From the NCBI GenBank assembly GCA_002255105.1, contig NJEK01000006.1, positions 1-24,806 on the forward strand: a DNA stretch of 24,806 nucleotides, given 5' to 3'. A program made the translations under genes and the position numbers. Numbering within the stretch: the first letter of the stretch is position 1; every line of letters starts with the position of its first letter. The notes under the pieces were generated by a model. The model searched no databases, was not told the DNA's origin, and worked only from the letters and a program-made list of their open reading frames with translations. The DNA is from Candidatus Wolframiiraptor sp. EX4484-121. GTDB lineage: Archaea > Thermoproteota > Nitrososphaeria_A > Caldarchaeales > Wolframiiraptoraceae. Shown piece after piece: positions 1 to 6,680 of this stretch.

Positions 1-1
1 C

Positions 2-79
2 ATAGGAGGTGCAGGTATATTCGACGGCGTCTATATGACGGGGGTCACGGCCGTTCTCATCCTATGGCTTTTCATTTAA
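2..79 (+). CDS. C-terminal end of a DUF1614-family membrane protein (partial)
   Basis: Only the last 25 codons lie in the window, entering from the left edge and ending at TAA 77-79. The peptide contains GGAGIFDGVY followed by a hydrophobic helix ending in WLFI. The glycine-rich GGAG-FDG-(I/V)(F/Y) signature is what I recall from the C-terminus of DUF1614 integral membrane proteins, which are common in archaea and have no firmly established function. The reading frame is open from the first base. A pyrimidine-rich, T-rich stretch follows directly (80-92) and could end the transcript. The gene converges on the ribosomal operon. The family call rests on a very short piece. Confidence 0.55.
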   Translation: MGGAGIFDGVYMTGVTAVLILWLFI

Positions 80-92
80 TTTTTCCCTTTCC
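80..92 (+). terminator. T-rich tract after the DUF1614-like gene
   Basis: TTTTTCCCTTT-type pyrimidine run immediately after the stop codon. Archaeal RNA polymerase often terminates at such U-rich tracts without a hairpin. Position and composition are the only evidence. Confidence 0.3.
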
Positions 93-192
93 CCGATTTA
101 ACGCTCCCTCTACCGCAGTATAGAGGCAATTGAAATGACCTAATTAATGTGAGTCCGGGTTCTGATAATAGAGGCGGAGCTTGATGGGCTCT

Positions 193-273
193 CTATTCAT
201 AGACCTTGAATCCTAAGATTGGGGCTATTTCATTCATACAGCGCCTGCAGATGTTCAATCCTTTATCCTCCAC
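193..273 (-). pseudogene. uS14 C-terminal fragment (one CxxC), possible remnant or micro-ORF
   Basis: Starting 39 nt after the uL5 stop, a GTG-initiated frame encodes 26 residues containing GLNICRRCMNEIAPILGF and ending KVYE. This matches the C-terminal half of archaeal uS14, which normally reads about G-hydrophobic-x-hydrophobic-C-R-x-C-hydrophobic-x-E-hydrophobic-A-x-x-(I/L)-G-F-K. It lies in the slot where uS14 normally follows uL5. A normal archaeal uS14 has about 50-56 residues and two CxxC pairs; here the first pair and the N-terminal half are missing. An ATG GGG just after the uL5 stop could be what is left of the original start, but that frame hits TAA at once. An AGGAGGG lies about 14 nt before the GTG and a GGTGGAGG precedes an in-frame TTG, so a 21-26 residue peptide could still be translated. 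I favour a decayed gene. Confidence 0.6.
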
Positions 274-312
274 CGTTAAGTTCTATATCCCTCCTTATAT
301 CCCCATCGCCCG

Positions 313-843
313 CTACTCGCCTACTATCTCCACCCCAAACTCTTCTCGGAGGAACTTCATGGCCTCCTCCTTTGTCACTTTATGCCTCGAGCCGACTCTG
401 CTCCTCGCCCGCTTCCTCCAGGCAACCCTATAGCCCGGCCTCGTTATGTGGACTGATACATCCATTCCAATTATCCCGAGTTCTGGATCATACTTCGTTC
501 CGGGTATGTCTAGGTGCTCTTTTATTCCGAAGGATAGGTTTCCATTTTCATCGAAGCTCGACGCCTTGATCCTATTGTTGACCGCCTTCAGCGCCCTCTC
601 AAGGAACTCCCTCGCCCTCCTACCCCTCAGGGTAACCCTAACGGCTATAGGCTCACCCCTATGGATCCCAAATCCCCTGATGGTCTTCTTGGCCCTCCTT
701 ACCTGAGGCTTCTGGCCCGTGAGCATCTCGATGATCTTCGCGGCCCTCTCAAGCCTGGGTCCGCTGGTCCCGACGCAGGAGTTCACGACCACCTTCTCTA
801 TCTTAAGCCTTCTCATAGGGTTCTCAAGTCTTAGCGCGCTCAT
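313..843 (-). CDS. rpl5: 50S ribosomal protein uL5
   Basis: The 176-residue product is an archaeal-type uL5, a 5S rRNA-binding protein of the central protuberance of the large subunit. Visible family features are KIEKVVVNSCVG near residue 15, RAKKTIRGFGIHRGEPI around 55-70 (the segment facing P-site tRNA), the F-I-K-E-H-D-I-PGTKYDPELGI region around 105-125, and a basic RPGYRVAWRKRAR tail. The length is normal. Its ATG overlaps the stop of eS4 in an ATGA junction (840-843), which suggests coupled translation. In most archaea uS14, uS8, uL6 and further genes follow; here only a short uS14-like fragment does. Confidence 0.96.
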   Translation of the reverse strand: MSALRLENPMRRLKIEKVVVNSCVGTSGPRLERAAKIIEMLTGQKPQVRRAKKTIRGFGIHRGEPIAVRVTLRGRRAREFLERALKAVNNRIKASSFDENGNLSFGIKEHLDIPGTKYDPELGIIGMDVSVHITRPGYRVAWRKRARSRVGSRHKVTKEEAMKFLREEFGVEIVGE

Positions 844-1559
844 GGAAGCTTCACCAAGGGCCTATCAGATCCAACGACCATCAAATAATCTAGAAGCGAT
901 GTCACATCCCCCCTATCCGTGGACAGCTTCACAAGGGGCCTCGCGGGATAGACGACATCAGTCTTGAGTTCGACGATCCTCCCATGCAATCCCTGCTTAG
1001 GCCCTTTGATCAATAGACCATACATGTTCTCCTGAAGTCTTAGATGTTCTAGGATCATCTGGCTTGGAACCGATATCTTGAGGGTATCCTTAGTTCTGTA
1101 CGACATAACTTCCTCCGTGAGCTCCTTAAACCTGATATTTCTACCATCGTGGAGGGTTATCTGTAGATGGCCTCCAGAGACATGCATCTTCCTAACAATT
1201 CTACAGAGCTTGTATCCAGCCTCCTCCTCCGGGATCTCTATTAAATCCAGCCCCCTCCTATAGATCGGTATTATCCGATAGTTCTCTCCAGTCTCCGGTA
1301 TCGAGATAACGTCCATCAATCCCGCGGGAAACCTCGGATCCTTGATCGGCCTCCCGTCGACGAATATCTTGCCGGACTTTATGATCTTCCTCGCCTCCTC
1401 AGCCCTCTCAGCATATCCCAGATAATCCCTGACTATCAAGAGTAGTGGGATACACTCAAACTTTGGATGAGGCCCTGGGCTTGGACATATGGTGAAGACC
1501 TTCTCCTTTACATGGATCTTGAGATGCGGCGGCGCCGCGAGTCTCTTGAGATGCCCCAT
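840..1559 (-). CDS. rps4e: 30S ribosomal protein eS4
   Basis: This 239-residue protein is the archaeal/eukaryotic eS4 of the small subunit. It opens with HLKRLAAPPHLKI, then PSPGPHPKFECIPLLLIVRDYLGYA, the S4-type RNA-binding segment (AEEARKIIKSGKIFVDGR at about 53-70), the typical FPAGLMDVISIPETGENYR, and a C-terminal KOW-like part around GPKQGLHGRIVEL. Many archaeal eS4 proteins begin MGxxGPRKHLKRL, so the N-terminus is a few residues shorter than usual. It starts two nucleotides after the uL24 stop and overlaps uL5 by four, so all three are probably one transcript. Gene order uL24-eS4-uL5 is the usual archaeal order. Confidence 0.95.
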   Translation of the reverse strand: MGHLKRLAAPPHLKIHVKEKVFTICPSPGPHPKFECIPLLLIVRDYLGYAERAEEARKIIKSGKIFVDGRPIKDPRFPAGLMDVISIPETGENYRIIPIYRRGLDLIEIPEEEAGYKLCRIVRKMHVSGGHLQITLHDGRNIRFKELTEEVMSYRTKDTLKISVPSQMILEHLRLQENMYGLLIKGPKQGLHGRIVELKTDVVYPARPLVKLSTDRGDVTSLLDYLMVVGSDRPLVKLP

Positions 1560-1561
1560 AA

Positions 1562-1936
1562 CTATTCTCCACCTCCCTTACCCCTCATTAAAGCCCTCTT
1601 CCTATATTCGTCGTCGAGCTTGAGCTCGATTATCATGACGTTCGAGACGTGTATGGGTTTCGGAACGGTTGTTCCATCGGCCTTCTTGATCGTCACATTC
1701 TCGACCATAACCCTCTGACCCCTTCTATCTACCCCGGTCACCTTACCCTCAACCCCCTTAAACTCCCCCCGCATTATCTTAACCCTATCACCAACCCTGA
1801 CCGGGAAGGATCTCCTACCATACTTCTCCCTGAGCTCCGGGGATAGGTGGGCCGACATAAGCTTAGATAACATGTGGAGAGGAGCATTATAGAGGAGCCT
1901 CCTCTGCTTCCTGGGCTTCGACGAAACCCTAGCCAT
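1562..1936 (-). CDS. rpl24: 50S ribosomal protein uL24
   Basis: The product is uL24, an early-assembly 23S rRNA-binding protein. The KOW motif is clear ([20 protein letters not shown], about residues 46-65). The basic N-terminus ([17 protein letters not shown]) and the C-terminal [21 protein letters not shown] segment are typical of archaeal/eukaryotic uL24 (L26e). I chose ATG 1936 because a GGAGG sits seven to eight nt upstream; an in-frame ATG at 1945 directly abuts that sequence and is unlikely. This gives 124 residues. It is the first gene of the uL24-eS4-uL5 operon. The genes that precede uL24 in most archaea (uS17, uL14) are missing here. Confidence 0.95.
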   Translation of the reverse strand: MARVSSKPRKQRRLLYNAPLHMLSKLMSAHLSPELREKYGRRSFPVRVGDRVKIMRGEFKGVEGKVTGVDRRGQRVMVENVTIKKADGTTVPKPIHVSNVMIIELKLDDEYRKRALMRGKGGGE

Positions 1937-1976
1937 AGGACTCATCCTCCATGCCTAGCCTAAGACCTCCAACTCT

Positions 1977-1985
1977 GCTATAAAC
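1977..1985 (-). promoter_or_regulatory. TATA-like box for the uL24 operon
   Basis: On the minus strand GTTTATAGC lies about 45 nt before the uL24 ATG. Archaeal initiation about 25 nt downstream would leave a short leader holding the GGAGG. Placement only, no experimental support. Confidence 0.4.
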
Positions 1986-2160
1986 TCTACTCATTCTCAA
2001 CCTATTTCCGAATCATTCGATATGGTTGACTATTTAACTTCTCCCTAAGCTCTTGGCAGACACCTCCTCACCTTTCTCTCTTAATGCCTCCTCCATCATC
2101 TGCCCTAACATCCATTAGGGCCTCGGCATCCATCCGATAAAGTTCTCAGAATTTTCTCCT

Positions 2161-2196
2161 CGGGTTTAAGTGATCTCACCCGCAGGTTTAAACCCG
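2161..2196. repeat. 9-bp perfect inverted repeat with 18-nt loop
   Basis: Arms CGGGTTTAA and TTAAACCCG are exact reverse complements; a U-G and a C-G pair could extend the stem by two. The loop itself contains GTGA-TC-TCAC, a small palindrome. It may be an operator, a structured leader or part of an unannotated RNA; nothing here decides which. Confidence 0.5.
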
Positions 2197-2293
2197 GGAA
2201 AAGATGAGCTCGAGGGCGCAGAATTGGAGCGGAAATAGCCTGAGAGGAGCGCGATTAGCGCAGAGTAAGCTTGGAGAGGGGAAAAGATGTCTT

Positions 2294-2406
2294 CGCCGGG
2301 GGTGGGATTTGAACCCACGCGCCCCACATGGGGCATCGGCTCACCCGCCTCTGACCAGCTTTTACGATCTCGAGGCCGACCCTCTACCAGGCTAAGGCAC
2401 CCCGGC
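2294..2406 (-). tRNA. tRNA-Ser (CGA) with an anticodon-loop intron
   Basis: The minus strand folds as a class II tRNA. The acceptor is GCCGGGG pairing with CCCCGGC, discriminator G73, no encoded CCA. The D-stem is CCUU/GAGG, the anticodon stem UCGGC/GCCGA, the loop CUCGAG-A with anticodon CGA, the long variable arm GCCCC-AUGU-GGGGC, and the T-arm GUGGG-UUCAAAU-CCCAC. The long variable arm and G73 agree with serine identity. A 27-nt intron interrupts the loop between positions 37 and 38. Without it the mature RNA is 86 nt. Confidence 0.93.
2342..2368 (-). other. 27-nt tRNA-Ser intron (canonical position 37/38)
   Basis: Exon loop bases CUCG (32-35) can pair with intron CGGG, giving a 4-bp central helix. 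This is flanked by 3-nt bulges AG^A on the 5' side and UG^A on the 3' side, with each cut after the second bulge base. That is the canonical bulge-helix-bulge substrate of archaeal tRNA-splicing endonuclease. The inner helix is weak. Confidence 0.85.
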
Positions 2407-2430
2407 CGCCGATAATTGCATTGGTTCCCC

Positions 2431-2440
2431 AGTATTAAAC
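2431..2440 (-). promoter_or_regulatory. TATA-like box for tRNA-Ser
   Basis: GTTTAATACT on the minus strand is centred about 29 nt before the tRNA 5' end, the expected archaeal spacing. Confidence 0.45.
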
Positions 2441-2678
2441 TCAATTCCTCCCCCTCCGACACGTTCTGAGGCTCCGCTAATAAACTCTACCCCCAGCCTG
2501 GCCCCTCAAACGAGCCTTAGGAACTAGTAGAAGGACTTGGAAATGCTTCGCCAAAGCGGTCAAATAGCGCGTTACATGGTCTTAAGAGGAAGCGGTTAGA
2601 CGGTATCTAAAAATAGAGCCGAACAAATCACGCTTTATCCTTAATGTTCTCATACCATTTCCCGGTTTCTGTGGTGGA

Positions 2679-2688
2679 TAAAATTTAA
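2679..2688 (+). promoter_or_regulatory. TATA-like box for the radical SAM gene
   Basis: ATAAAATTTA is centred about 32 nt before ATG 2716, consistent with a leaderless or nearly leaderless mRNA. An out-of-frame ATG at 2711 leads only to a very short ORF. Confidence 0.4.
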
Positions 2689-2715
2689 CGTGCGGTATTA
2701 CAATTAAATTATGGG

Positions 2716-4353
2716 ATGGCTAAGATCGTTTTAACAGCTGATAGGGCGATCTTCACCGACTATCATGGAGCCGACCTCTTCGGCTTCGGGCTATGCCTCC
2801 CATACAGGCTCGTACCCGAACTAGTGCAGTACCACATACTCTCGCCTAAGGTTCCCACCAGAGGTTTGAGGGCCAAGTATGCGCCCTACGCTATATGTAA
2901 GGTGGAGGCGTCGCTAATCGCCGCCGGCTTCAGTAGGGATGACGTGGTTATCGTTCCCCCACACATGGTTACAAAGGCCATTGACAAGGATACGGAGATA
3001 GTTGCGATACATGTGCTTGACGCTAAGGGTTTGGCGCCGGTCAGTTGGACCTTGAAGGCGTTAAGCGGCGGCGGCAAGAGTTGCACCGAACTCGAGTTTG
3101 AGAAGCTGATGAACGTCGTAAGGTCGTTAAAGAAGAAGTATGGATTTAAGGTGATTGTGGGCGGCCCAGGTAATTGGCAGTTAAGGGGATATGAGGATAA
3201 GTATGGGATAGACGTGCTATTCGACGGCGAGGCCGAGGTAACATTCCCTATAATCGTCAAGAAATTGCTCAACGGCGAGGAGGTTCCGAGATATGTTAGA
3301 GGTGAGCCCATGCCATTGGATAGGATTCCATTGATAATGACGCCGTCTAGAAATGGGCTGGTTCAGATCACCCGCGGATGCCCTAGAAGATGCCACTTCT
3401 GTAATCCAACCATGTGGAATTTTAGGTCTTTCCCACTCGACATCATTACAGAGGAGATAGAGTTTAACTTAAAGAATGATGGCAAGAAAATATCACTTGT
3501 TACTGAGGACGTACTGCTATACGGTGCTCATGGGCTTAAACTGAACTCCGACGCCGTTAAGAAGCTGTTTAAAGTAGTTACGAATTTGGCGAGAAGATGG
3601 AAAGCTCCCGGCAAGATAGGTTTCTCGCATGTATCCTGCGCCTCGGCCCTAGTCTTAAAAGACGCTGTCAAGTATATAACTGAGATCCAGGGCTTAAGCG
3701 ATGACGAGCCAACATTCCCCCAAGTAGGCTTAGAATCCGGCAGTCCAAGGATCGTCGCTAAGTACTTTAGAGGAAAGGCGTATCCTTGGAAGCCGGAGGA
3801 TTGGCCTAACATAGTGGTTGAAGCCGCAAAACTATTCAACGATTCATACTGGTATCCATGCTTCACGTATATCATCGGCTTCCCCGACGCCACACCGGAC
3901 GATTATATAGCAACCACGGAGCTGATAGACAGGTTGAGGAGCGAGGGATTCATGGGATGGGTCTTCCCACTACTGCTGATACCCATGGGTGGAACCATAA
4001 TAGAGAAGGAGGGAGTGGATTTTCCGAGCTCAAGCATCTCCAAGCTACCGCAGGAGGCAATCGACTGCATGATAGCCGGCTGCAAGTTAAGCGTCGTCAA
4101 CTCCAAGATATTGGCCAGGAGGGTGATAAGAATCAAGAGCCCCCTACTCTCAAGAATATTCGGAAACCTGGCATCCCTCGCCGTGGATGCCTTGGAAAGT
4201 TGGATAAGCGGAGTGGAGAAAGACCCCGACATCATAGGCAAAGTATACAGCAAGATTAATATTAGGAGCACCCGCGAGCTCACGAAGGCCGTGCTACCCG
4301 CAATAATGGAAAAAGCTGTAACTCCCATATCTATGATAAGCTTAAAGAGATGA
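2716..4353 (+). CDS. Radical SAM protein with an N-terminal B12-binding-like domain
   Basis: The 545-residue protein holds a [4Fe-4S]-SAM motif CPRRCHFC (Cys222, Cys226, Cys229; spacing Cx3Cx2C), preceded by LVQITRG. It resembles the BchE/MiaB-like, Elp3-fold radical SAM group, with VGLESGS around 337-343 and YIIGFPD around 384-390 as later core strands. Residues about 60-205 look like the Rossmann-type domain of B12-dependent enzymes (VIVGGPGNW near 146-154, LFDGEAE near 168-174). The cobalamin-ligating DxHxxG motif is not visible, so B12 use is doubtful. The C-terminal 120 residues are not recognised. It stands alone with its own promoter, in tRNA-rich surroundings and with no pathway partner. 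The substrate is unknown; RNA or tetrapyrrole chemistry would both be guesses. Confidence 0.8.
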   Translation: MAKIVLTADRAIFTDYHGADLFGFGLCLPYRLVPELVQYHILSPKVPTRGLRAKYAPYAICKVEASLIAAGFSRDDVVIVPPHMVTKAIDKDTEIVAIHVLDAKGLAPVSWTLKALSGGGKSCTELEFEKLMNVVRSLKKKYGFKVIVGGPGNWQLRGYEDKYGIDVLFDGEAEVTFPIIVKKLLNGEEVPRYVRGEPMPLDRIPLIMTPSRNGLVQITRGCPRRCHFCNPTMWNFRSFPLDIITEEIEFNLKNDGKKISLVTEDVLLYGAHGLKLNSDAVKKLFKVVTNLARRWKAPGKIGFSHVSCASALVLKDAVKYITEIQGLSDDEPTFPQVGLESGSPRIVAKYFRGKAYPWKPEDWPNIVVEAAKLFNDSYWYPCFTYIIGFPDATPDDYIATTELIDRLRSEGFMGWVFPLLLIPMGGTIIEKEGVDFPSSSISKLPQEAIDCMIAGCKLSVVNSKILARRVIRIKSPLLSRIFGNLASLAVDALESWISGVEKDPDIIGKVYSKINIRSTRELTKAVLPAIMEKAVTPISMISLKR

Positions 4354-4542
4354 AACCCCGTCGATCCCAAGAAAGTTGTAAAGAAGCTGTAACTCCGTCG
4401 AAGCCTCTAAATATGCATCTAGGTCATCGACCGCGCGTACATTCGCCGGATACATTTAGCGGGCAAGGAATGTATTAGGAGCCGTTCACCCAATTTACCA
4501 CAGGAGCCTTATCGCATGTAGGGGGTTTAAAATTTTTGGATG

Positions 4543-4615
4543 AGCCCCGGGCGGGCTTTGAACCCGCGGCCTGCGGCTTACGAGGCCGCCGCTCTACCAA
4601 CTGAGCTACCGGGGC
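4543..4615 (-). tRNA. tRNA-Thr (CGU)
   Basis: A 73-nt cloverleaf on the minus strand. The acceptor is GCCCCGG/CCGGGGC with discriminator U73, typical of archaeal tRNA-Thr. The D-stem is GCUC/GAGC, the anticodon stem GCGGC/GCCGC, the loop CUCGUAA with anticodon CGU, the variable loop AGGCC and the T-arm GCGGG-UUCAAAG-CCCGC. No intron and no encoded CCA. It is transcribed divergently from tRNA-Pro. Confidence 0.95.
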
Positions 4616-4642
4616 TCCCTCTTTAAGAAAACTCTCTAACGG

Positions 4643-4652
4643 CTTAAATTTA
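4643..4652 (-). promoter_or_regulatory. TATA-like box for tRNA-Thr
   Basis: CTTAAATTTA (plus-strand reading) is centred about 33 nt before the tRNA-Thr 5' end inside the 92-nt gap shared with tRNA-Pro. Confidence 0.4.
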
Positions 4653-4674
4653 TCCCTAATGACTGAGATAAAAG

Positions 4675-4684
4675 CTAAAAATAC
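4675..4684 (+). promoter_or_regulatory. TATA-like box for tRNA-Pro
   Basis: CTAAAAATAC is centred about 29 nt before the tRNA-Pro 5' end. It is separate from the tRNA-Thr box, so the divergent pair seems to have two promoters. Confidence 0.4.
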
Positions 4685-4707
4685 GTTGGATAGGGACGAT
4701 GGAATGG

Positions 4708-4782
4708 GGGGCCGTGGTCTAGCTTGGCTATGATTCGCGGCTTGGGCCCGCGAGGTCCTGGGTTCAAATCCCAGCGGCCCCA
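4708..4782 (+). tRNA. tRNA-Pro (UGG)
   Basis: A 75-nt cloverleaf. The acceptor is GGGGCCG/CGGCCCC with A73; the anticodon stem CGCGG/CCGCG encloses CUUGGGC with anticodon UGG and G37, as expected for proline. The T-arm is CUGGG-UUCAAAU-CCCAG. The D-stem has one U-U mismatch and a G-U pair. No intron and no encoded CCA. A TTTTT tract follows at 4795-4799. Confidence 0.94.
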
Positions 4783-4794
4783 TCCTCTATGCAG

Positions 4795-4799
4795 TTTTT
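4795..4799 (+). terminator. T5 tract downstream of tRNA-Pro
   Basis: TTTTT begins 13 nt after the tRNA 3' end, a usual archaeal tRNA terminator. It lies just before the hisS promoter region. Confidence 0.4.
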
Positions 4800-4843
4800 C
4801 CGCGGTTTAAGAGCTATTAGGTGAGCTTTATTGGGTTAGGTGA

Positions 4844-6154
4844 ATGTTGCTGGATACTCCGAGGGGTATGGATGATCTGCTGCCGAGGGAGGTGGCCTTA
4901 AAGAGGAGGATAGAGGAGGTCATCAGGGAGGTCTTCAAGCTCTATGGATATCTTGAGGTCGAGACCCCCACCGTGGAATACTATGAGCTCTTCGCGTTGA
5001 AGTCTGGAGAGGAGATAAGGGAGAGGATGTTCGACTTCGTCGATAAGGGCGGTAGGAGGGTGGTGTTGAGACCCGAGGTGACGGCCTCGATCGCCAGACT
5101 AGTCGCCTCGAAGCTTAAGGCCGCAGCCCCGCCTCTAAGGCTCGGATATATCGCGGACTGCTATAGGTATGATGAGCCGCAGTGGGGTAGGAGGAGGAGG
5201 TTTTGGCAGGGCGGGTTCGAGCTAATCGGAAGTAAGGATCCGCTCGCAGATGCCGAGATCCTTGAGGTCAGCTACGAGGTCTTTAATAGAATCGGGTTAA
5301 GAGACCATTACTTCAAGGTCGGGCACGTCGGCATCCTCAGAGAGATTTTGAGGAGCTATCATGTAGATGAAAAGATCCAGGACCGGGTTCTAACGCTACT
5401 CGATAGGAAGATGACTGTGGAGGCGTTTAATCTCATGAAGGAGAATGGGGTTGATGGAGATGGAATTAGGGCGATTGAGGATTTGATGAAACTTGAGGGG
5501 ACGGATTTGAGAAAAATATCGATGGATGCCTCAAACATCTTATCCCCTTGGAAGAGCGCTTGCAGAGACCTTGAAGATCTTTGTGAGATAGTCGATTTGG
5601 CGCGCGAGGGCGGGGTTGAGTCGAGAATCGTGATCTCCCTAGGACTAGCTAGAGGATTGGAATATTACACAGGCTTCATCTTCGAGCAGAGCGTTCCAGA
5701 TCTTAGAATAGCGTTAAACGGCGGCGGAAGATATGACAACTTAATCGAGCTGTTTGGGGGAAAACCCACTCCGGCAGTAGGATGCGCGGTCGGGATCACG
5801 AGGATCATGCAATATATCTTGGAGAAGAGGGCAGGAGAAGCCCCAACGCCATCTAGACCTAAGATATTGTTGACAGGTATTGCCGATGTATCAAGGAAGT
5901 ATGTCGTGAGGGTTGCGAAGGTCTTAAGGAAGATGGGATTTGGAATCGAAGTCGAGGTTTTATCAAGGAGACTTCCATCGGCGATAGAGTACGCATTGAA
6001 GAGCGGTATGAGATTCATGATAATAGTTGGAGGGAGGGAGGAGGCCGAGGAGAAGATCTCCGTAAGAGACCTCGAACTCAGGAGGCAGGTCGAGCTATCG
6101 TTATCGGATAGGGAGAAGATCGTGGAGGCGTTAAGCGGGGTTGAACGCGTTTAA
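4844..6154 (+). CDS. hisS: Histidyl-tRNA synthetase
   Basis: The 436-residue class II aminoacyl-tRNA synthetase charges tRNA-His with histidine using ATP. Visible marks are TPRGMDDLLP at the N-terminus, motif 1 near ETPTVEYYELF, VLRPEVTASIAR around 74-85, motif 2 YRYDEPQWGRRRRFWQGGFE around 107-126, the histidine-specific GLARGLEYYTGFIFE, and motif 3 around GGGRYDNLIELFGG and AVGCAVGITR. The C-terminal anticodon-binding domain starts near PKILLTG. Length is normal. ATG 4844 is preceded directly by AGGTGA; an in-frame TTG at 4847 fits that Shine-Dalgarno slightly better but would remove only one residue. A GTTTAAGAG element about 35 nt upstream may be the TATA box. Confidence 0.96.
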   Translation: MLLDTPRGMDDLLPREVALKRRIEEVIREVFKLYGYLEVETPTVEYYELFALKSGEEIRERMFDFVDKGGRRVVLRPEVTASIARLVASKLKAAAPPLRLGYIADCYRYDEPQWGRRRRFWQGGFELIGSKDPLADAEILEVSYEVFNRIGLRDHYFKVGHVGILREILRSYHVDEKIQDRVLTLLDRKMTVEAFNLMKENGVDGDGIRAIEDLMKLEGTDLRKISMDASNILSPWKSACRDLEDLCEIVDLAREGGVESRIVISLGLARGLEYYTGFIFEQSVPDLRIALNGGGRYDNLIELFGGKPTPAVGCAVGITRIMQYILEKRAGEAPTPSRPKILLTGIADVSRKYVVRVAKVLRKMGFGIEVEVLSRRLPSAIEYALKSGMRFMIIVGGREEAEEKISVRDLELRRQVELSLSDREKIVEALSGVERV

Positions 6155-6158
6155 TCCG

Positions 6159-6440
6159 ATGATCCACGCCGAGGCGGCTGCGGTAATCCTGATAATCGCC
6201 CTCCTATCATCCAAATTTAAGCTCTTGGATCAGAGCGAGATCTCGGCATCCATCCCAATAAGCTACATTATCTATGTATTTGGAGGAGTGAGGTACTTCA
6301 TTCCGATGCTAGTCTTCTATTTAACCTCGGGGACCGCGACAAACTTAGGGTCGTGCAGGTCGATAAGGATGCTGTGGATAAGGGTTAGGTCGGGGTGGAG
6401 AAATGTTGTGGCCAACGGAACCGCAAACGCGGGATCCTAG
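6159..6440 (+). pseudogene. Truncated, frame-disrupted DUF92 (TIGR00297-like) membrane protein
   Basis: The frame starts four nt after hisS. About 65 residues read like the N-terminus of a DUF92 membrane protein (phytol-kinase VTE6-related family): AAAVILIIALLSSKFKLLD, then SYIIYVFGGVRYFIPMLVFY and TSGTATN. After that the local frame turns into serine/arginine-rich noise, while the neighbouring frame reads KLRVVQVDKDAVDKG and then stops. The family motif WRNVVANGT returns in the original frame before a TAG at 6438-6440. Full-length family members have over 200 residues and several more helices. I read this as a decayed gene with small indels and a missing 3' half, cut off about 50 nt before tRNA-Arg. 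A sequencing error could explain the shifts but not the truncation. Confidence 0.65.
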
Positions 6441-6456
6441 CCGAACTTGAGGGAGA

Positions 6457-6466
6457 ACTTAAATAC
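6457..6466 (+). promoter_or_regulatory. TATA-like box for tRNA-Arg
   Basis: ACTTAAATAC is centred about 30 nt before the tRNA-Arg 5' end. Confidence 0.45.
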
Positions 6467-6491
6467 AAAGATCATGAATGGCGCTTTAGGA

Positions 6492-6566
6492 GGGCCCGTA
6501 GCGCAGCCTGGATAGCGCATCGGCCTTCTAAGCCGGGGGTCGGGGGTTCAAATCCCCCCGGGCCCG
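6492..6566 (+). tRNA. tRNA-Arg (UCU)
   Basis: A 75-nt cloverleaf. The acceptor is GGGCCCG/CGGGCCC with G73, the D-stem GCGC/GCGC, the anticodon stem UCGGC/GCCGG (one U-G), the loop CUUCUAA with anticodon UCU, the variable loop GGGUC and the T-arm GGGGG-UUCAAAU-CCCCC. No intron and no encoded CCA. A T5 tract follows at 6592-6596. Confidence 0.95.
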
Positions 6567-6591
6567 TCTCGAAGGAAAGACTCTCCCAACC

Positions 6592-6596
6592 TTTTT
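6592..6596 (+). terminator. T5 tract downstream of tRNA-Arg
   Basis: TTTTT 26 nt after the tRNA end, a plausible archaeal terminator. Confidence 0.35.
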
Positions 6597-6680
6597 CTCA
6601 GCATTACTAAATTTTGTAACTGTTTGAGGGTTTTCGATGGTGCATTTGTACGAGAGGAGTATGTAATAAAAACAGGATTG

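Larger units (their letters stand above)
1946..2293. other. Intergenic region between the uL24 operon and tRNA-Ser, with an inverted repeat
   Basis: No convincing gene is seen in this 348-nt stretch. It holds the probable uL24 promoter near its left end and an inverted repeat whose arms CGGGTTTAA (2161-2169) and TTAAACCCG (2188-2196) are perfectly complementary, separated by 18 nt. A 25-codon ORF on the minus strand (2034-2111) is too short to accept. Confidence 0.5.
2407..2715. other. Intergenic region between tRNA-Ser and the radical SAM gene
   Basis: No gene or structured RNA is recognised in these 309 nt. They contain the tRNA-Ser promoter at the left and the radical SAM promoter at the right. 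Confidence 0.5.

Noticed and set aside
2034..2111. 25-codon minus-strand ORF upstream of uL24 (starts MLGQMMEEALREK)
   Set aside because: Helical-looking and preceded at about 34 nt by a TATA-like TTTATC, but too short, without overlap or family support.
2201..2260. Possible C/D box guide RNA (GATGA and CTGA motifs)
   Set aside because: The C box does not match RUGAUGA well, no D'/C' pair is convincing, and no guide complement is evident.
4313..4396. Direct repeat AAGCTGTAACTCC at 4313-4325 and 4384-4396
   Set aside because: Only two 13-nt copies, one inside the radical SAM gene end; probably a small local duplication with no associated element.
4475..4783. 102-codon ORF across tRNA-Thr and tRNA-Pro
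   Set aside because: Its peptide is simply translated tRNA sequence (GFEPRTSR- and VAQLVERRP-type peptides).
6395..6610. 71-codon ORF across tRNA-Arg
   Set aside because: Runs through the tRNA gene and gives the familiar tRNA-derived peptide GVGGSNPPGP; not a protein gene.
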